Below are positions 1-9,447 of a stretch of 64,000 bases of DNA, piece by piece. The DNA is from Halomonas salinarum (GTDB taxonomy: Bacteria; Pseudomonadota; Gammaproteobacteria; Pseudomonadales; Halomonadaceae). Location: assembly GCF_012062845.1 (NCBI RefSeq), contig NZ_WWNB01000002.1:186001-250000 (forward strand), in the 5' to 3' direction. The notes below the pieces were generated by a model. It did no database searches and was not told the DNA's origin. It was given only the letters and a program-made list of their open reading frames with translations. Made by a program: the position numbers and the translations under genes. Within the stretch, counting starts at the first letter, position 1. Each line of letters opens with the position of its first letter.

Positions 1-109
1 GATGGCGTACCTGCCGTACCCTGTCGCCTACTGGTCGAGTGGTTTATGCTAGCCACCGCCTGCCGACGCCCCTCTCAGGCCGTCGGCCAATCAGCCTGCG
101 GACGCATTC

Positions 110-1483
110 ATGAAGATCATCATTCTAGGTGCTGGCCAGGTCGGTGGAACCCTGGCCGAACACCTGGCCCATGAAGAAAACGACATCACCGTGGTGGATA
201 CCGATGGCGAGCGCCTGCGCGAGCTGCATAGCCGCCTGGATATTCGCACGGTGTCGGGTTCAGCCTCCTATCCGATCGTGCTGCGTCAGGCAGGCTGCGA
301 AGACGCGGATATGCTGATTGCGGTCACCAACTCCGACGAAGTCAACATGATTGCCTGTCAGGTGGCGCACACGCTGTTTCGTACGCCGACCAAGATCGCC
401 CGCGTGCGCGCCACCGCCTACCTGACCCGCAAGGGCCTATTCGCCCACGATGCCGTGCCCATCGATGTCCTGATCAGCCCCGAGCAGGTCGTCACCGACC
501 ACATCCGCCGGCTGATCGATTATCCCGGTGCGCTGCAGGTGCTGGAATTCGCCAGCGGCATGGTGCAGCTCGTCGCGGTGAAGGCCTTCTACGGCGGGCC
601 ACTGGTCGGACAGGAACTCGGCTTTTTGCGCCGCCACATGCCCAACGTGGATACGCGGGTGGCGGCTATCTATCGTCGCAACCGACCGATCATCCCCCGC
701 GGCGACACCGTGATCGAAGCCGATGACGAGGTCTTCTTCATCGCCGCGCGTCGCGACATTCGTGCCGTCATGAGCGAGCTGCGCCGACTGGACCGTGACT
801 TCCGTCGCGTCGTCATCGCCGGCGGCGGCCATATCGGCGAGCGCCTGGCCGAGACCCTCGAGCACAGCCATCAGGTCAAGATCATCGAGCATAGCCTTGA
901 GCGCTGCACGACGCTCTCCGATCGCCTCGATCGCACCGTGGTGCTGCATGGCAGTGCCACCAGCAAGCGGCTGCTGCTCGAGGAGAACATCGAGGACTGC
1001 GATATCTTCTGCGCACTGACCAACGACGACGAGGTCAACATCATGTCGTCGATGCTGGCCAAGCGGCTGGGTGCCAAGAAGGTGCTGACCCTGATCAACA
1101 ACGCCGCCTACGTCGATCTGGTGCAGGGCGGCGAGATCGACATCGCCATCTCGCCCCAGCAGGCCACCATCGGCGGCCTGCTGACCCACGTGCGGCGTGG
1201 CGATATCGTCAATGTCCACTCGCTGCGCCGCGGTGCTGCCGAGGCCATCGAGGCCATCGCCCATGGCGACGCGCACTCCTCCAAGGTGGTGGGCCGAACC
1301 ATCGACCATATTGATCTGCCCAACGGCACGACCATTGGCGCCATCGTGCGCGGCAAGGAGGTGCTGATCGCCCACGATGACGTAGTGGTGGAATCCGGCG
1401 ATCATGTCATCCTGTTCGTCATCGACAAGCGCCGCATCCGTGATGTGGAGCGTTTGTTCCAGGTCGGTCTGACCTTCTTCTAA
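110..1483 (+). CDS. trkA: Trk system potassium uptake regulatory protein TrkA
   Basis: Peripheral, NAD(H)-binding gating subunit of the Trk K+ uptake system, which binds TrkH on the cytoplasmic face. The 457 aa form the duplicated TrkA_N/TrkA_C architecture: the first Rossmann fold starts at residue 1 with the glycine motif ILGAGQVGG and an acidic residue closing strand 2 (TVVDTD). The second Rossmann fold starts near residue 233 ([14 protein letters not shown]). Each is followed by an RCK_C domain. Length is normal for TrkA. The gene is followed 61 bp downstream by trkH in the same direction, the arrangement described for Halomonas elongata. The 109 bases before the start hold no gene I can assign. 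Confidence 0.96.
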   Translation: MKIIILGAGQVGGTLAEHLAHEENDITVVDTDGERLRELHSRLDIRTVSGSASYPIVLRQAGCEDADMLIAVTNSDEVNMIACQVAHTLFRTPTKIARVRATAYLTRKGLFAHDAVPIDVLISPEQVVTDHIRRLIDYPGALQVLEFASGMVQLVAVKAFYGGPLVGQELGFLRRHMPNVDTRVAAIYRRNRPIIPRGDTVIEADDEVFFIAARRDIRAVMSELRRLDRDFRRVVIAGGGHIGERLAETLEHSHQVKIIEHSLERCTTLSDRLDRTVVLHGSATSKRLLLEENIEDCDIFCALTNDDEVNIMSSMLAKRLGAKKVLTLINNAAYVDLVQGGEIDIAISPQQATIGGLLTHVRRGDIVNVHSLRRGAAEAIEAIAHGDAHSSKVVGRTIDHIDLPNGTTIGAIVRGKEVLIAHDDVVVESGDHVILFVIDKRRIRDVERLFQVGLTFF

Positions 1484-1544
1484 TGGGCCAAGGCCGCATG
1501 CATGCCATCCCCCTTACGTTTTCGATGACAAGGACGGTCACGCC

Positions 1545-2993
1545 ATGAGCCTGCGCATGATTCTGCGCATTCTGGGTCTGCTACTGATGCTGTTCAGCCT
1601 GACCCTGCTACCCCCGGTCCTGATCTCGCTGATCTTCAACGACGGCGTGTGGAGCAGTTTCTTGATCGCCATGGCGATCACCGTGTCCACCGGTGCGCTG
1701 CTCTACTGGCCCAATCGTAATGCCCGCAAGGAGTTGCGTACCCGCGACGGCTTCTTGATCGCGGCGCTCTTCTGGACCGTGCTGGGGCTGTTCGGCTCGC
1801 TGCCGCTGATGCTGTTTGGCGACGACTCGCTGAGCCTCACCGATGCGGTATTCGAGTCCTTCTCGGGGCTGACCACCACCGGCGCCACCGTGATTACCGG
1901 CATCGACTTCCTGCCCGAATCCATCCTCTACTACCGCCAGCAGCTGCAGTGGCTGGGCGGCATGGGGATCGTGGTACTGGCGGTCGCCATCCTGCCCACC
2001 CTGGGCGTAGGCGGCATGGCGCTGTACCGCACCGAAATTCCCGGGCCGCTGAAGGATTCCAAGCTGACGCCGCGTATCACCGAAACTGCCAAGGCGCTGT
2101 GGTACATCTACGCCACGCTGACGGTAGCCTGTATGCTGGCCTACATGGCCGCCGGCATGGACTGGTTCGATGCGCTGGGGCACAGTTTTTCCACCGTGGC
2201 GATTGGCGGCTTTTCCACCTACGACGCCAGCATCGGCTATTTCGATAGCGCCGCCATCGAAATAATCTGCGTGGGCTTCATGCTGATTTCGGCGTTCAGT
2301 TTCAGCCTGCATTTCATCGCCTGGCGCGAAAAGCGTCTGACGCACTACTTCCAGGATCCCGAAGGACGCTTTCTGATGCTGTTCCTGCTCGGGCTGTCCG
2401 TTGTCACGGTGCTATCACTATGGCTCACCGATACCTACGATACCCTGCGCGGGCTACGCCACGGTGTGTTCCAGGTGGTCTCGGTGGCGACCACCGCCGG
2501 GTTTGGCGTCGCGGACTTTTCCATGTGGCCCGGCGCCCTGCCCTTTCTACTTTTCATGGCCGCGTTCGTGGGGGGCTGTTCGGGCTCGACCGGCGGGGGC
2601 ATGAAGGTGATCCGCATCATCCTGATCGTCAAGCAGGGCATGCGCGAGATCATGCGCCTGATTCATCCCAACGCGGTCATCGCGGTCAAGGTGGGCAAGG
2701 TCAGCGTCCCGGACGGCATCGCCCAGGCGGTCTGGGGTTTCTTCTCGGTGTATGTGCTGCTGTTCTTCTTGATGCTGGTCGGGGTGATGGCCACGGGCGT
2801 CGACCAGGTCACCGCCTGGTCGACGGTCGGCTCGGCCTTGAACAACCTGGGCCCGGCGCTCGGCGAAGCCAGCAGCCACTACGGCAATGTGCCGGAAGTG
2901 GCCAAATGGATCCTGGTACTGGCGATGCTGCTGGGTCGCCTGGAAATCTTCACCGTACTGGTACTGTTCACGCCGGCTTTCTGGCGCCGCTAA
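1545..2993 (+). CDS. trkH: Trk system potassium uptake transmembrane protein TrkH
   Basis: Ion-conducting membrane subunit of Trk. The 482-aa protein is hydrophobic throughout and has the four pore loops of the SKT superfamily: SGLTTTGATVI (about residue 106), VAIGGFSTYD (about 222), VATTAGFGVADF (about 316) and LNNLGPALG (about 428). The start is ATG shortly after trkA, so the two are probably co-transcribed. In halophiles Trk supplies K+ early in osmoadaptation. A TrkI-type paralogue cannot be excluded by sequence alone, but linkage to trkA favours TrkH. Confidence 0.94.
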   Translation: MSLRMILRILGLLLMLFSLTLLPPVLISLIFNDGVWSSFLIAMAITVSTGALLYWPNRNARKELRTRDGFLIAALFWTVLGLFGSLPLMLFGDDSLSLTDAVFESFSGLTTTGATVITGIDFLPESILYYRQQLQWLGGMGIVVLAVAILPTLGVGGMALYRTEIPGPLKDSKLTPRITETAKALWYIYATLTVACMLAYMAAGMDWFDALGHSFSTVAIGGFSTYDASIGYFDSAAIEIICVGFMLISAFSFSLHFIAWREKRLTHYFQDPEGRFLMLFLLGLSVVTVLSLWLTDTYDTLRGLRHGVFQVVSVATTAGFGVADFSMWPGALPFLLFMAAFVGGCSGSTGGGMKVIRIILIVKQGMREIMRLIHPNAVIAVKVGKVSVPDGIAQAVWGFFSVYVLLFFLMLVGVMATGVDQVTAWSTVGSALNNLGPALGEASSHYGNVPEVAKWILVLAMLLGRLEIFTVLVLFTPAFWRR

Positions 2994-3131
2994 GCCCTGG
3001 CGAGCCCTTTAGAAAAGCGCCCTTCCAGAAAGCCCGCCGACCCCGCTTGCAGCGCCATTATGCCAAGCGGGTTTGGCCTGGCCGCGGGCATCGTGGATAA
3101 TCTTTTTCTCTTAACCGTCTAGCGAGCGTCC

Positions 3132-4361
3132 ATGACAGAACCCCAGGACATCACCATTCCCGAGCCGCAGGTAACAGGCCAGGGGCCGCGCCGGGTGATC
3201 GTGCGCGGCGATACCCGCTATACCCTGCTCGGCACCGCCCACGTCTCCGCCGAAAGCGCCACCGAGGTTCGAGAGCTTATCCGCTCCGGCGAGTTCGACG
3301 CCGTCGCCATTGAGCTGTGCGCCTCGCGCCACCAGAGCCTGATCGAACCCGATGCCCTGGCCAATCAGGATCTTTTCCAGATTTTCCGCCAGGGCAAGGC
3401 CGGCATGGTCGCCGCCAGCCTTGCCCTGGGCGCCTTCCAGCAGCGGGTTGCCGAACAGTCAGGCATCGAGCCCGGCGCCGAGATGCGCGCGGCCCTTGAG
3501 GAAACCCAGGGTGCCAAGCTGCCGCTGCTGCTGATCGACCGCGAAGTCGGCGTGACGCTCAAGCGCATCTACGCCAATGTGCCCTGGTGGCAGCGTTTGG
3601 GGCTGTTCTCAGGGCTGCTGGGCAGCGTGGTATCACGCCAGGAAGTCTCTTCCGCCGATATAGAGCGCCTCAAGGAAGGCGACGTGCTGGAATCCACGTT
3701 CAACGAGTTCGCCGAGCAATCCGAGCGTCTCTACACGCCCCTGATTCGCGAGCGCGACCGCTATATGGCGCTGAGCCTCGAGGAGCAGGCGCCCAAGCAT
3801 TACCGCAACGTGCTGGTCATTATCGGCGCCGGGCATCTCAGAGGCATGGCCGAACACCTGGAAGGCGATCTACCCGCCGCCCCCCGGGCCGAGCGCGAGT
3901 CTCTCGAGCATACGCCCCCACGCTCGAAGGTCTGGAAGCTACTGCCCTGGGCGATCACCGTGCTGGTGCTCGCCGGCTTCGCACTGGGCTTCTCGAAGGA
4001 TACCGGGCTTGGCTGGCAGCTGGTCGGCGAGTGGTTCTTGATCAACGGCATCCTCTCCGGCCTGGGGGCCGCCATCGCGCTGGGCCACCCGGTCACGGTG
4101 ATCGCCACCTTCTTTGCCGCACCGCTGACCTCGCTCAACCCCACCATCGGCGCCGGTTTCGTGGCCGCCGGGGTCGAGCTGGCCATGCGCAAGCCCAAGG
4201 TGCGCGACTTCTCGACCCTGCGTCACGACGTCGCCACGCCCAAGGGCTGGTGGAAGAACCGCGTCTCCCGCACCCTGCTGGTGTTCCTGCTGGCCACACT
4301 CGGCTCGGCCGCCGGCACCTGGATCGCCGGGCTACGCATCGCCGGTCAGCTGATCGGCTGA
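3132..4361 (+). CDS. TraB/GumN-family membrane protein
   Basis: A 409-aa TraB-family protein. The N-terminal 260 residues form the soluble TraB domain, with GTAHVS near residue 36, an IELC motif near residue 60 and IIGAGHLRGM near residue 237, the conserved GTAH/E/GxGH set proposed to form a metal or hydrolase-like site. The C-terminal 140 residues contain three to four hydrophobic segments. The family is named after the enterococcal pheromone-shutdown protein, but its chemistry in Gram-negatives is not established. It lies 138 bp behind trkH in the same direction; operon membership is possible but not shown. Confidence 0.85.
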   Translation: MTEPQDITIPEPQVTGQGPRRVIVRGDTRYTLLGTAHVSAESATEVRELIRSGEFDAVAIELCASRHQSLIEPDALANQDLFQIFRQGKAGMVAASLALGAFQQRVAEQSGIEPGAEMRAALEETQGAKLPLLLIDREVGVTLKRIYANVPWWQRLGLFSGLLGSVVSRQEVSSADIERLKEGDVLESTFNEFAEQSERLYTPLIRERDRYMALSLEEQAPKHYRNVLVIIGAGHLRGMAEHLEGDLPAAPRAERESLEHTPPRSKVWKLLPWAITVLVLAGFALGFSKDTGLGWQLVGEWFLINGILSGLGAAIALGHPVTVIATFFAAPLTSLNPTIGAGFVAAGVELAMRKPKVRDFSTLRHDVATPKGWWKNRVSRTLLVFLLATLGSAAGTWIAGLRIAGQLIG

Positions 4362-4416
4362 CTCTCACCTGACTCAATCTATTGCGTAAGGATGGCAACG
4401 CCTTCCTGCCTGCCAC

Positions 4417-4441
4417 AGCGGCCAGCCTTGAGCTGGCCGCT
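4417..4441 (+). terminator. Stem-loop downstream of the TraB-family gene
   Basis: A perfect 10-bp stem (AGCGGCCAGC / GCTGGCCGCT) encloses a 5-nt loop, 55 bp after the stop codon. No clear T-run follows, so it may be a weak intrinsic terminator or an mRNA 3'-end stabiliser. Confidence 0.55.
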
Positions 4442-4783
4442 ATCGTTCTACCCAGGCCCTATGGCACAGTAACAAACAGTTTCTTTTTCAGATCATCGGC
4501 CCTTCATGAGCGGATGAAGGCAAGGCACTGGCACGCCTAGAAAAATGTTACATGCCGTAAGCTTGCGTCTCGCATCCACCTCCTTATGGACCAGAGCATC
4601 AAGGCTCATCGTCGATGATGGTGCTCAAGAGAACGCCTCACATAGCCGATATACAAAAAAACACTGTCATGGACACTGCCGGCTCTACGTCAGGTGATGA
4701 CAACCATCAAAGCAGCTTTCCGCAGGGCGGCCGTCGTGCCCCCGATAACGGGACCGTTGCGCCCTGCCTAAAGGCCAGACGCG
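4442..4783. other. Long leader before the diguanylate cyclase gene; no gene seen
   Basis: The spacer between the stem-loop and the GGDEF gene is AT-richer than its surroundings. An 88-codon frame inside it (4615-4881) overlaps the GGDEF gene and looks like no known protein. I compared the leader with the c-di-GMP GEMM riboswitch consensus and found no convincing match. Confidence 0.4.
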
Positions 4784-5950
4784 ATGCCGACGCGACATCA
4801 GCTTTACACGCCCCAGCATCTTTACTCTCTGCCGCGCTGGCGCTTCATGCAATGGCTGCTCTGCGACAGCAGCCTTCCTGAAAGCATTCAGCGGCGTTTG
4901 CAGTCGGGCCCCAGTATCCAGTCATCGATCATGTGGTCGGGCATGCTCTCCTCCCTGGCGATGACCCTGATCGGCCTCTACCGGCATCCAGAGCCGCTGT
5001 TCTGGCTGTGGTTTTTAGCGACGTTACTATGCGCGACGTCTCGCGTTCTTCTGCACTATTCTGCCAAGAAGCAATGGCGGCTAAAGACAGATAAAACGCC
5101 CACCGACCAGATCTATCTGGTCAACCTATTATGGAGCACCACCACCGGTCTTGGCACCGCCCTGTGTCTGCTCAGCGGCGATACGGTCCTGCAGGTATTG
5201 GCTATCCCTTCCATGGTCGGATTGGCCACGGCCTCAGCGAGTTTCAGCCATGGCACCCCACGCTATGCCGTACTCCAGATCCTGCTGCTGGATATGCCAC
5301 TGAAACTTGCGGTTCCCTTCCAGCCGGAGCCCTGGTTCTGGGTTTTCGTGGTGCAGGGGCCGTTCTTCTGGCTTGCCATCCACAAGATGGTTCACTCCCT
5401 TCATGAGACCTCGAAGCAGGCCCTGCTCGGCGAATATCACAACCGTCGGCTGGCACACCAGGACCCCATGACCGGATTACTCAATCGAGGCGGCTGGTTC
5501 CAGGAGGTATTGACGATACGCGACGGTGGCCGCAGGCCATTCCCCGCAAGCCTGATCTACTCGGACCTTGATGGCTTCAAGGCCATCAACGATACCTACG
5601 GCCACGCGGTGGGCGATGAGCTACTTCGACAGATTGCCGATCTGATGAAAGAGACCCTGCGCCATCACGACATTGTGGCACGCTGGGGCGGCGATGAATT
5701 CGTGATCCTGCTGCCCGGCATCGACCCCGAATCGAGCCGCGGTATCGCACAGCGACTGATCGATGCTGTCGCCGATATCAGCCAGCACTATGCAGGGTTG
5801 GGGCTCAGCGTCGGTGTGGTGCATTGCGAGGATTGGCGCGGCATCGACCGGGCACGGCTCGAGAGCCTGCTTTCTCGTGCAGACCAGGCCTTGTATCAGG
5901 CCAAGTATCACGGCAAGGGCCGCTTCCAGGAAATCGACGAGCCGGCATAG
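4784..5950 (+). CDS. Membrane diguanylate cyclase (GGDEF domain)
   Basis: Predicted to make cyclic di-GMP from two GTP. Residues about 40-200 carry several hydrophobic segments forming a membrane sensor of no named type. The C-terminal part (about 215-388) is a GGDEF domain with the intact active-site GGDEF at residues 302-306. The product-inhibition I-site RHHD (293-296) sits exactly five residues before it, so the enzyme should be active and feedback-controlled. The AT-rich leader has no strong ribosome-binding site, so the start may be slightly misplaced. Transcribed alone, with a dispersed repeat directly downstream. Confidence 0.9.
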   Translation: MPTRHQLYTPQHLYSLPRWRFMQWLLCDSSLPESIQRRLQSGPSIQSSIMWSGMLSSLAMTLIGLYRHPEPLFWLWFLATLLCATSRVLLHYSAKKQWRLKTDKTPTDQIYLVNLLWSTTTGLGTALCLLSGDTVLQVLAIPSMVGLATASASFSHGTPRYAVLQILLLDMPLKLAVPFQPEPWFWVFVVQGPFFWLAIHKMVHSLHETSKQALLGEYHNRRLAHQDPMTGLLNRGGWFQEVLTIRDGGRRPFPASLIYSDLDGFKAINDTYGHAVGDELLRQIADLMKETLRHHDIVARWGGDEFVILLPGIDPESSRGIAQRLIDAVADISQHYAGLGLSVGVVHCEDWRGIDRARLESLLSRADQALYQAKYHGKGRFQEIDEPA

Positions 5951-5976
5951 ACGCCAACCGGCACCATCTAGGCGCT

Positions 5977-6122
5977 CTAGGCCTTGTCCTAAAAGTCGAC
6001 GAGCGAAGGATAGACAAGGCAAAAATCGGCGAAAAAGCGGAGTTTACAGGTAGTAAATGAGTATTTTGAGCTGATTTTTAACGCCGTATAGCCGAGCGCA
6101 GACACTTTTAGACATGGCCTAG
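5977..6122. repeat. Dispersed 146-bp palindromic repeat, copy 1
   Basis: First of two copies in this window (the other at 24636-24779). The outer ends are imperfect inverted repeats: CTAGGCCTTGTCCTAAAAGT on the left, ACTTTTAGACATGGCCTAG on the right. Inside, AAAAATCGGC pairs with GCTGATTTTT. The right end runs into the 3' end of the DTW gene and supplies its stop codon. Structure and intergenic position resemble a MITE or large REP-type element without coding capacity. Confidence 0.85.
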
Positions 6123-6946
6123 CCGCGCCGCGCCAGCAAACGCTCCATGGCCGGCGTCGGCGCTTGCAGACGACTGTGTCGACGGCTGGCGCCGTAGCTG
6201 TCGTTGAACGCATCGAAGTAATCATCGAGCACGTCTCCTGCCTCAACGTCGCCGGCCTGGCGCAGTAACTCCGCGGCCACTTCAGCGGTGCAGAGATGCG
6301 CGCTTGAGGCAGGCTTGCGCAGCCGGTAGCGCGTCTCGCGCTCGGTGGAAAGTGGCAGCACCGGCAAGCGATCAAGGTATTGGCTGCGACGAAAAATCCG
6401 CCGTGCCTGGCGCCAGGTGCCATCGAGGATGATGAACACCGGCATCCTGGCCCCCGTCCCCGTCGCGGGGTCCTTGGCATCATGCACCGCTTCAATGCCG
6501 ACCACGCGATCAGCGTAGTCTGGCTGGTCATCGGGAAATATCACGAAGGGCGCGAAGCGCTCGTCGGCCAGCAGCGCGAGCAGCCGCTCGTCCGGTTCGG
6601 TACGATACCAGGTGAAGACCTCGGTGCTCGGCAGCACGTCGGCGATCAGTCGCCCGGTGTTGGTCGGCTTGAAGTGCTCGAGCGGGTGAGTGATCAACCA
6701 GCAACGCGCCAGGCTCTCGACCTCGACCCGATACGGACACAGGCAGTTCAGCGCCGGCAACCGACAGGTTTCACAGCGCGTGATGGTGCTGCCCCGGGCC
6801 TTGAATGGCTTGCTCGGCGGGCGAGACGCATCAGCAGAAGGCTCGTGAGACGCCTCGGACGCGTCACTACCGCTGGCCGAGGAGCCTGTGGAGGGGCTGG
6901 TGGAGGAGCCGGCAGAATCGCCCGCCGGCTCGTTGGTGTCATTCAT
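6119..6946 (-). CDS. tapT: tRNA-uridine aminocarboxypropyltransferase (DTW domain)
   Basis: Predicted to transfer the 3-amino-3-carboxypropyl group of S-adenosylmethionine to a uridine of tRNA (acp3U47 in E. coli TapT/YfiP). A zinc-binding cysteine cluster (CETCRLPALNCLC, about residues 58-70) is followed by the KPTNTGRLIADVLP block and the DTW-type motif LDGTWRQARRIFRRS. The family alignment to TapT is close over the whole domain. The first 50 residues are an extra Ser/Pro/Ala-rich, probably disordered extension. The start codon overlaps the stop of the upstream symporter gene (ATGA), indicating translational coupling. The last codon lies inside the inverted repeat of the dispersed element. 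Confidence 0.88.
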   Translation of the reverse strand: MNDTNEPAGDSAGSSTSPSTGSSASGSDASEASHEPSADASRPPSKPFKARGSTITRCETCRLPALNCLCPYRVEVESLARCWLITHPLEHFKPTNTGRLIADVLPSTEVFTWYRTEPDERLLALLADERFAPFVIFPDDQPDYADRVVGIEAVHDAKDPATGTGARMPVFIILDGTWRQARRIFRRSQYLDRLPVLPLSTERETRYRLRKPASSAHLCTAEVAAELLRQAGDVEAGDVLDDYFDAFNDSYGASRRHSRLQAPTPAMERLLARRG

Positions 6947-7986
6947 GAATAATCGGACTCGGGATCGTCGCTTGGTAGGCCGCGCATTCTAGCATGCGCG
7001 GCCCGAGCCCGACCCGCGACCGCGGGAAGACACCCTATCCTTCTGCTAAGCGCACTGGCTGGCGCTTCCTGCCCGACGGGGCGACGCTTCCAGTAACCCG
7101 CCAGCAGCGAACCGGACACGTTGTGCCATACCGAGAACAGCGCGCCCGGCAGTGCCGCGCTTGCGGAGAAGAACTGGCTGGCCAGCGCCACGGCGAGGCC
7201 GGAGTTCTGCATTCCCACCTCGATGGCCACGGTACGCGCGGTGCGCTCCCCGAAGCCCATCACCCGCGCGAGCCAGTAGCCGCCGGCAAGGCCGATGCCG
7301 TTGTGCAGCACAACTGCCAGCGCCACCAGCGGCCCAAGTGTCAGCAGGCGGTCGGCGTTGAGCCCCACCACGATGGCGATGATCAATACGATGGCCGCCA
7401 TGGCGAGCGTCGCCAACATCGGCTCGACGCGACGCACACGCTGACCCAGCAGGTGGTGCACCACCACGCCCAGGGCGATCGGCGCGATGACCAGTTGCGC
7501 AATGCTCAAAAACATCCCGGCCACCGGCACGGCGATGCTCTCACCGACCAGCAACCAGGTCAGCAGCGGCGTGGCGGCCACCGACACCAGAGTGGAAGCA
7601 AGCGTCATCGACACCGACAGCGCCACATGGCCACCGGCCAGCCAGGCCATGACGTTGGAGGCCGTACCGCCGGCCGTGGCACCGACCAGCACCATGCCGA
7701 CGGTCAAGGCCGGATCGAGACCCAGCAGGGTCGAGACGGCCAGCGCCGCCAGCGGCATCAGCGTGAACTGCAACACGATACCCACGGCCACCGGCTTGGG
7801 GGCGCGTACCACGCCGAGAAAATCCTGGCGCGACAGGGTCAGGCCCATGGCAAACATGATCAGCGCCAGCAGCGGCTTGATCTGGCCTGAGAGCCCGGTG
7901 AACCAGCTCGGTTGCCAGGCGGCGCAGAGTGCGAAGAGGATCGCCCAGACGGGGAAGAGGCGATTGAGGCGTTCGAAGACGTGCAT
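6943..7986 (-). CDS. Bile acid:sodium symporter family (BASS/SBF) transporter
   Basis: A 347-aa membrane protein with about nine to ten hydrophobic segments covering residues 10-300, including the BASS-type stretch GATAGGTASNVMAWLAGG (about 110-127). Family members carry organic anions (bile acids, pantoate, keto acids) with Na+; the substrate here cannot be read from sequence. The last 35 residues are charged and outside the fold. It is the first gene of a two-gene unit with tapT (4-bp overlap). Confidence 0.88.
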   Translation of the reverse strand: MHVFERLNRLFPVWAILFALCAAWQPSWFTGLSGQIKPLLALIMFAMGLTLSRQDFLGVVRAPKPVAVGIVLQFTLMPLAALAVSTLLGLDPALTVGMVLVGATAGGTASNVMAWLAGGHVALSVSMTLASTLVSVAATPLLTWLLVGESIAVPVAGMFLSIAQLVIAPIALGVVVHHLLGQRVRRVEPMLATLAMAAIVLIIAIVVGLNADRLLTLGPLVALAVVLHNGIGLAGGYWLARVMGFGERTARTVAIEVGMQNSGLAVALASQFFSASAALPGALFSVWHNVSGSLLAGYWKRRPVGQEAPASALSRRIGCLPAVAGRARAAHARMRGLPSDDPESDYS

Positions 7987-8123
7987 GAAGTGTCCTTGGC
8001 GTTGTGTCTTGGAAGATGGCCAGGCCGCTGCCTGACCCTAGGCCTTTAAGACGGCTCTGTTGTCCGCCCAGCGTGCTTCACATCGGGGCGGCCGCCTATC
8101 ATGCCGTATGCGCCCTAACGAAT

Positions 8124-8156
8124 GAAGGCGCGCCCCGGTATTCGGGGCGCGCCTTC
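8124..8156 (-). terminator. Strong GC hairpin between two minus-strand genes
   Basis: A perfect 14-bp stem (GAAGGCGCGCCCCG / CGGGGCGCGCCTTC) encloses a 5-nt loop. It lies about 110 bp past the end of the metallo-hydrolase gene on the minus strand and is followed there by a modestly T-rich stretch. Probably terminates that gene before the symporter promoter. Confidence 0.7.
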
Positions 8157-8265
8157 GTCATGGGCCGAACGGACGGCCATCTATATCGAACGTGCAAGAG
8201 CGCGATGATGAGTTATCTGGCCGCCTTCAACCTGCTTATTCTGCCAGATGGCCTATCCGCGGTTG

Positions 8266-9249
8266 TTACTCCCCAGACGCCGCTTGTGGATCGTAGCTGT
8301 AATTCACCGGCAACCATTCATAGGCATCACCTTCGGCACGCAGATGACCGATACCGGGGAAGGACAAGTGTGCCCCCGCGACCCAGTCGCCCTCCTCGGC
8401 GATGGAGGCGAACAGCGCCTTGCGCTGCTCACGGGCCTCGTCCGGGGCGCTATCGAAATCGATGGTGACATCGGGATGAGGGAACTGCACCGCAGCGGCA
8501 TGCATGATGTCGCCCCATAGCACCAGAGTCTCGCCGTCGCTCTCTACACGATAGATGCTGTGCCCCGGCGTGTGGCCGTGGGTTTGCTCGGCATGGATGC
8601 CCGGCGAGAGTTCGCTGTCATCATCAAAGGCTTCGAAGGCATCGGCCTCGATGTAGGGGTTCATGGAGGCCATCGCACCCTGGAAGAAGCCCTTCTGGCC
8701 TTCCGGTGCGGCCTCGAGCTGGTCAGCGTCGAGCCAATAGTCGATGTCGTCCTGATCGGCGTGCAGGGTGGCGTTGGGGAACATCCGCGACTCGCCATCC
8801 ATCAGCCCGCCCACATGGTCAGGGTGCAGATGCGTCAGGTAGATATCGTCGACCTGCTCGGGCCGATAGCCGGCAGCCTCCAAGCTCGCACCCAGCTTGC
8901 CAAGCGTCGGCCCGAAGAGGGTGCCCGCGCCAGTGTCGACCAGCACCAGCCGATCGCCGGTATTGATCAGGAAGGCGTTGACCGAGGTCTCGACGGGTAC
9001 ATCCAGGTAAGCGTCCTCGAAGAGCGCCTTGGCCTCATCGGCCGGCATGTGCAGCAGTTCATGCATGGGCAACTCGACGGTGCCATCAGACAGCGCCGTG
9101 ACTTCGAAGTCACCGAGCATCATGCGGTAATAGCCGGGATTGGGCCCCTCTGCCGGTTCGGTGGCGGCAGCCGCCGAGGCACTGATAGCAAGGCCCAGCG
9201 CCGTCGCGGTGGCCAGCGGCCAGGTCGCACGCGTCATCAAGGCGGTCAT
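8266..9249 (-). CDS. Exported metallo-beta-lactamase-fold hydrolase
   Basis: A 327-aa protein starting at the ATG behind AGGAG; an upstream in-frame ATG at 9315 is rejected because it would bury the signal peptide. The N-terminus (TWPLATATALGLAISASAAA) is a Sec signal peptide, so the enzyme should be periplasmic. The zinc motif HLHPDH is at about residues 140-145. A further His (HTPGHS) and Asp (LWGDIMH) complete the di-zinc site. Similar proteins include lactonases and arylsulfatase-like MBL enzymes; the substrate is unknown. It stands alone between the sirtuin gene and the hairpin. Confidence 0.85.
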   Translation of the reverse strand: MTALMTRATWPLATATALGLAISASAAAATEPAEGPNPGYYRMMLGDFEVTALSDGTVELPMHELLHMPADEAKALFEDAYLDVPVETSVNAFLINTGDRLVLVDTGAGTLFGPTLGKLGASLEAAGYRPEQVDDIYLTHLHPDHVGGLMDGESRMFPNATLHADQDDIDYWLDADQLEAAPEGQKGFFQGAMASMNPYIEADAFEAFDDDSELSPGIHAEQTHGHTPGHSIYRVESDGETLVLWGDIMHAAAVQFPHPDVTIDFDSAPDEAREQRKALFASIAEEGDWVAGAHLSFPGIGHLRAEGDAYEWLPVNYSYDPQAASGE

Positions 9250-9447
9250 GGCAATCTCCTGTTGATCGTATTGGCGTTCCAGTGTGTCAGTCATTGACGA
9301 GTAACTTGGACACAAAGCTAGTGGACAAATAAATTTTGTACAAGCTAACGCTTAAAGAGCCCGCGAGAAGACGTTCTTCAACAAGACAGTGAGAGCACCC
9401 ATGAGCCTGCCGGATCTGCACTCAGCCAATACACCGCCATGACGCGA

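Noticed and set aside
437..1405. 322-codon open frame antisense to trkA
   Set aside because: Shadow of trkA; no start context or domain.
4442..4783. Possible c-di-GMP riboswitch before the GGDEF gene
   Set aside because: No match to the GEMM core (GGAxxCACGCA-type and GCCxCCGG blocks) was visible.
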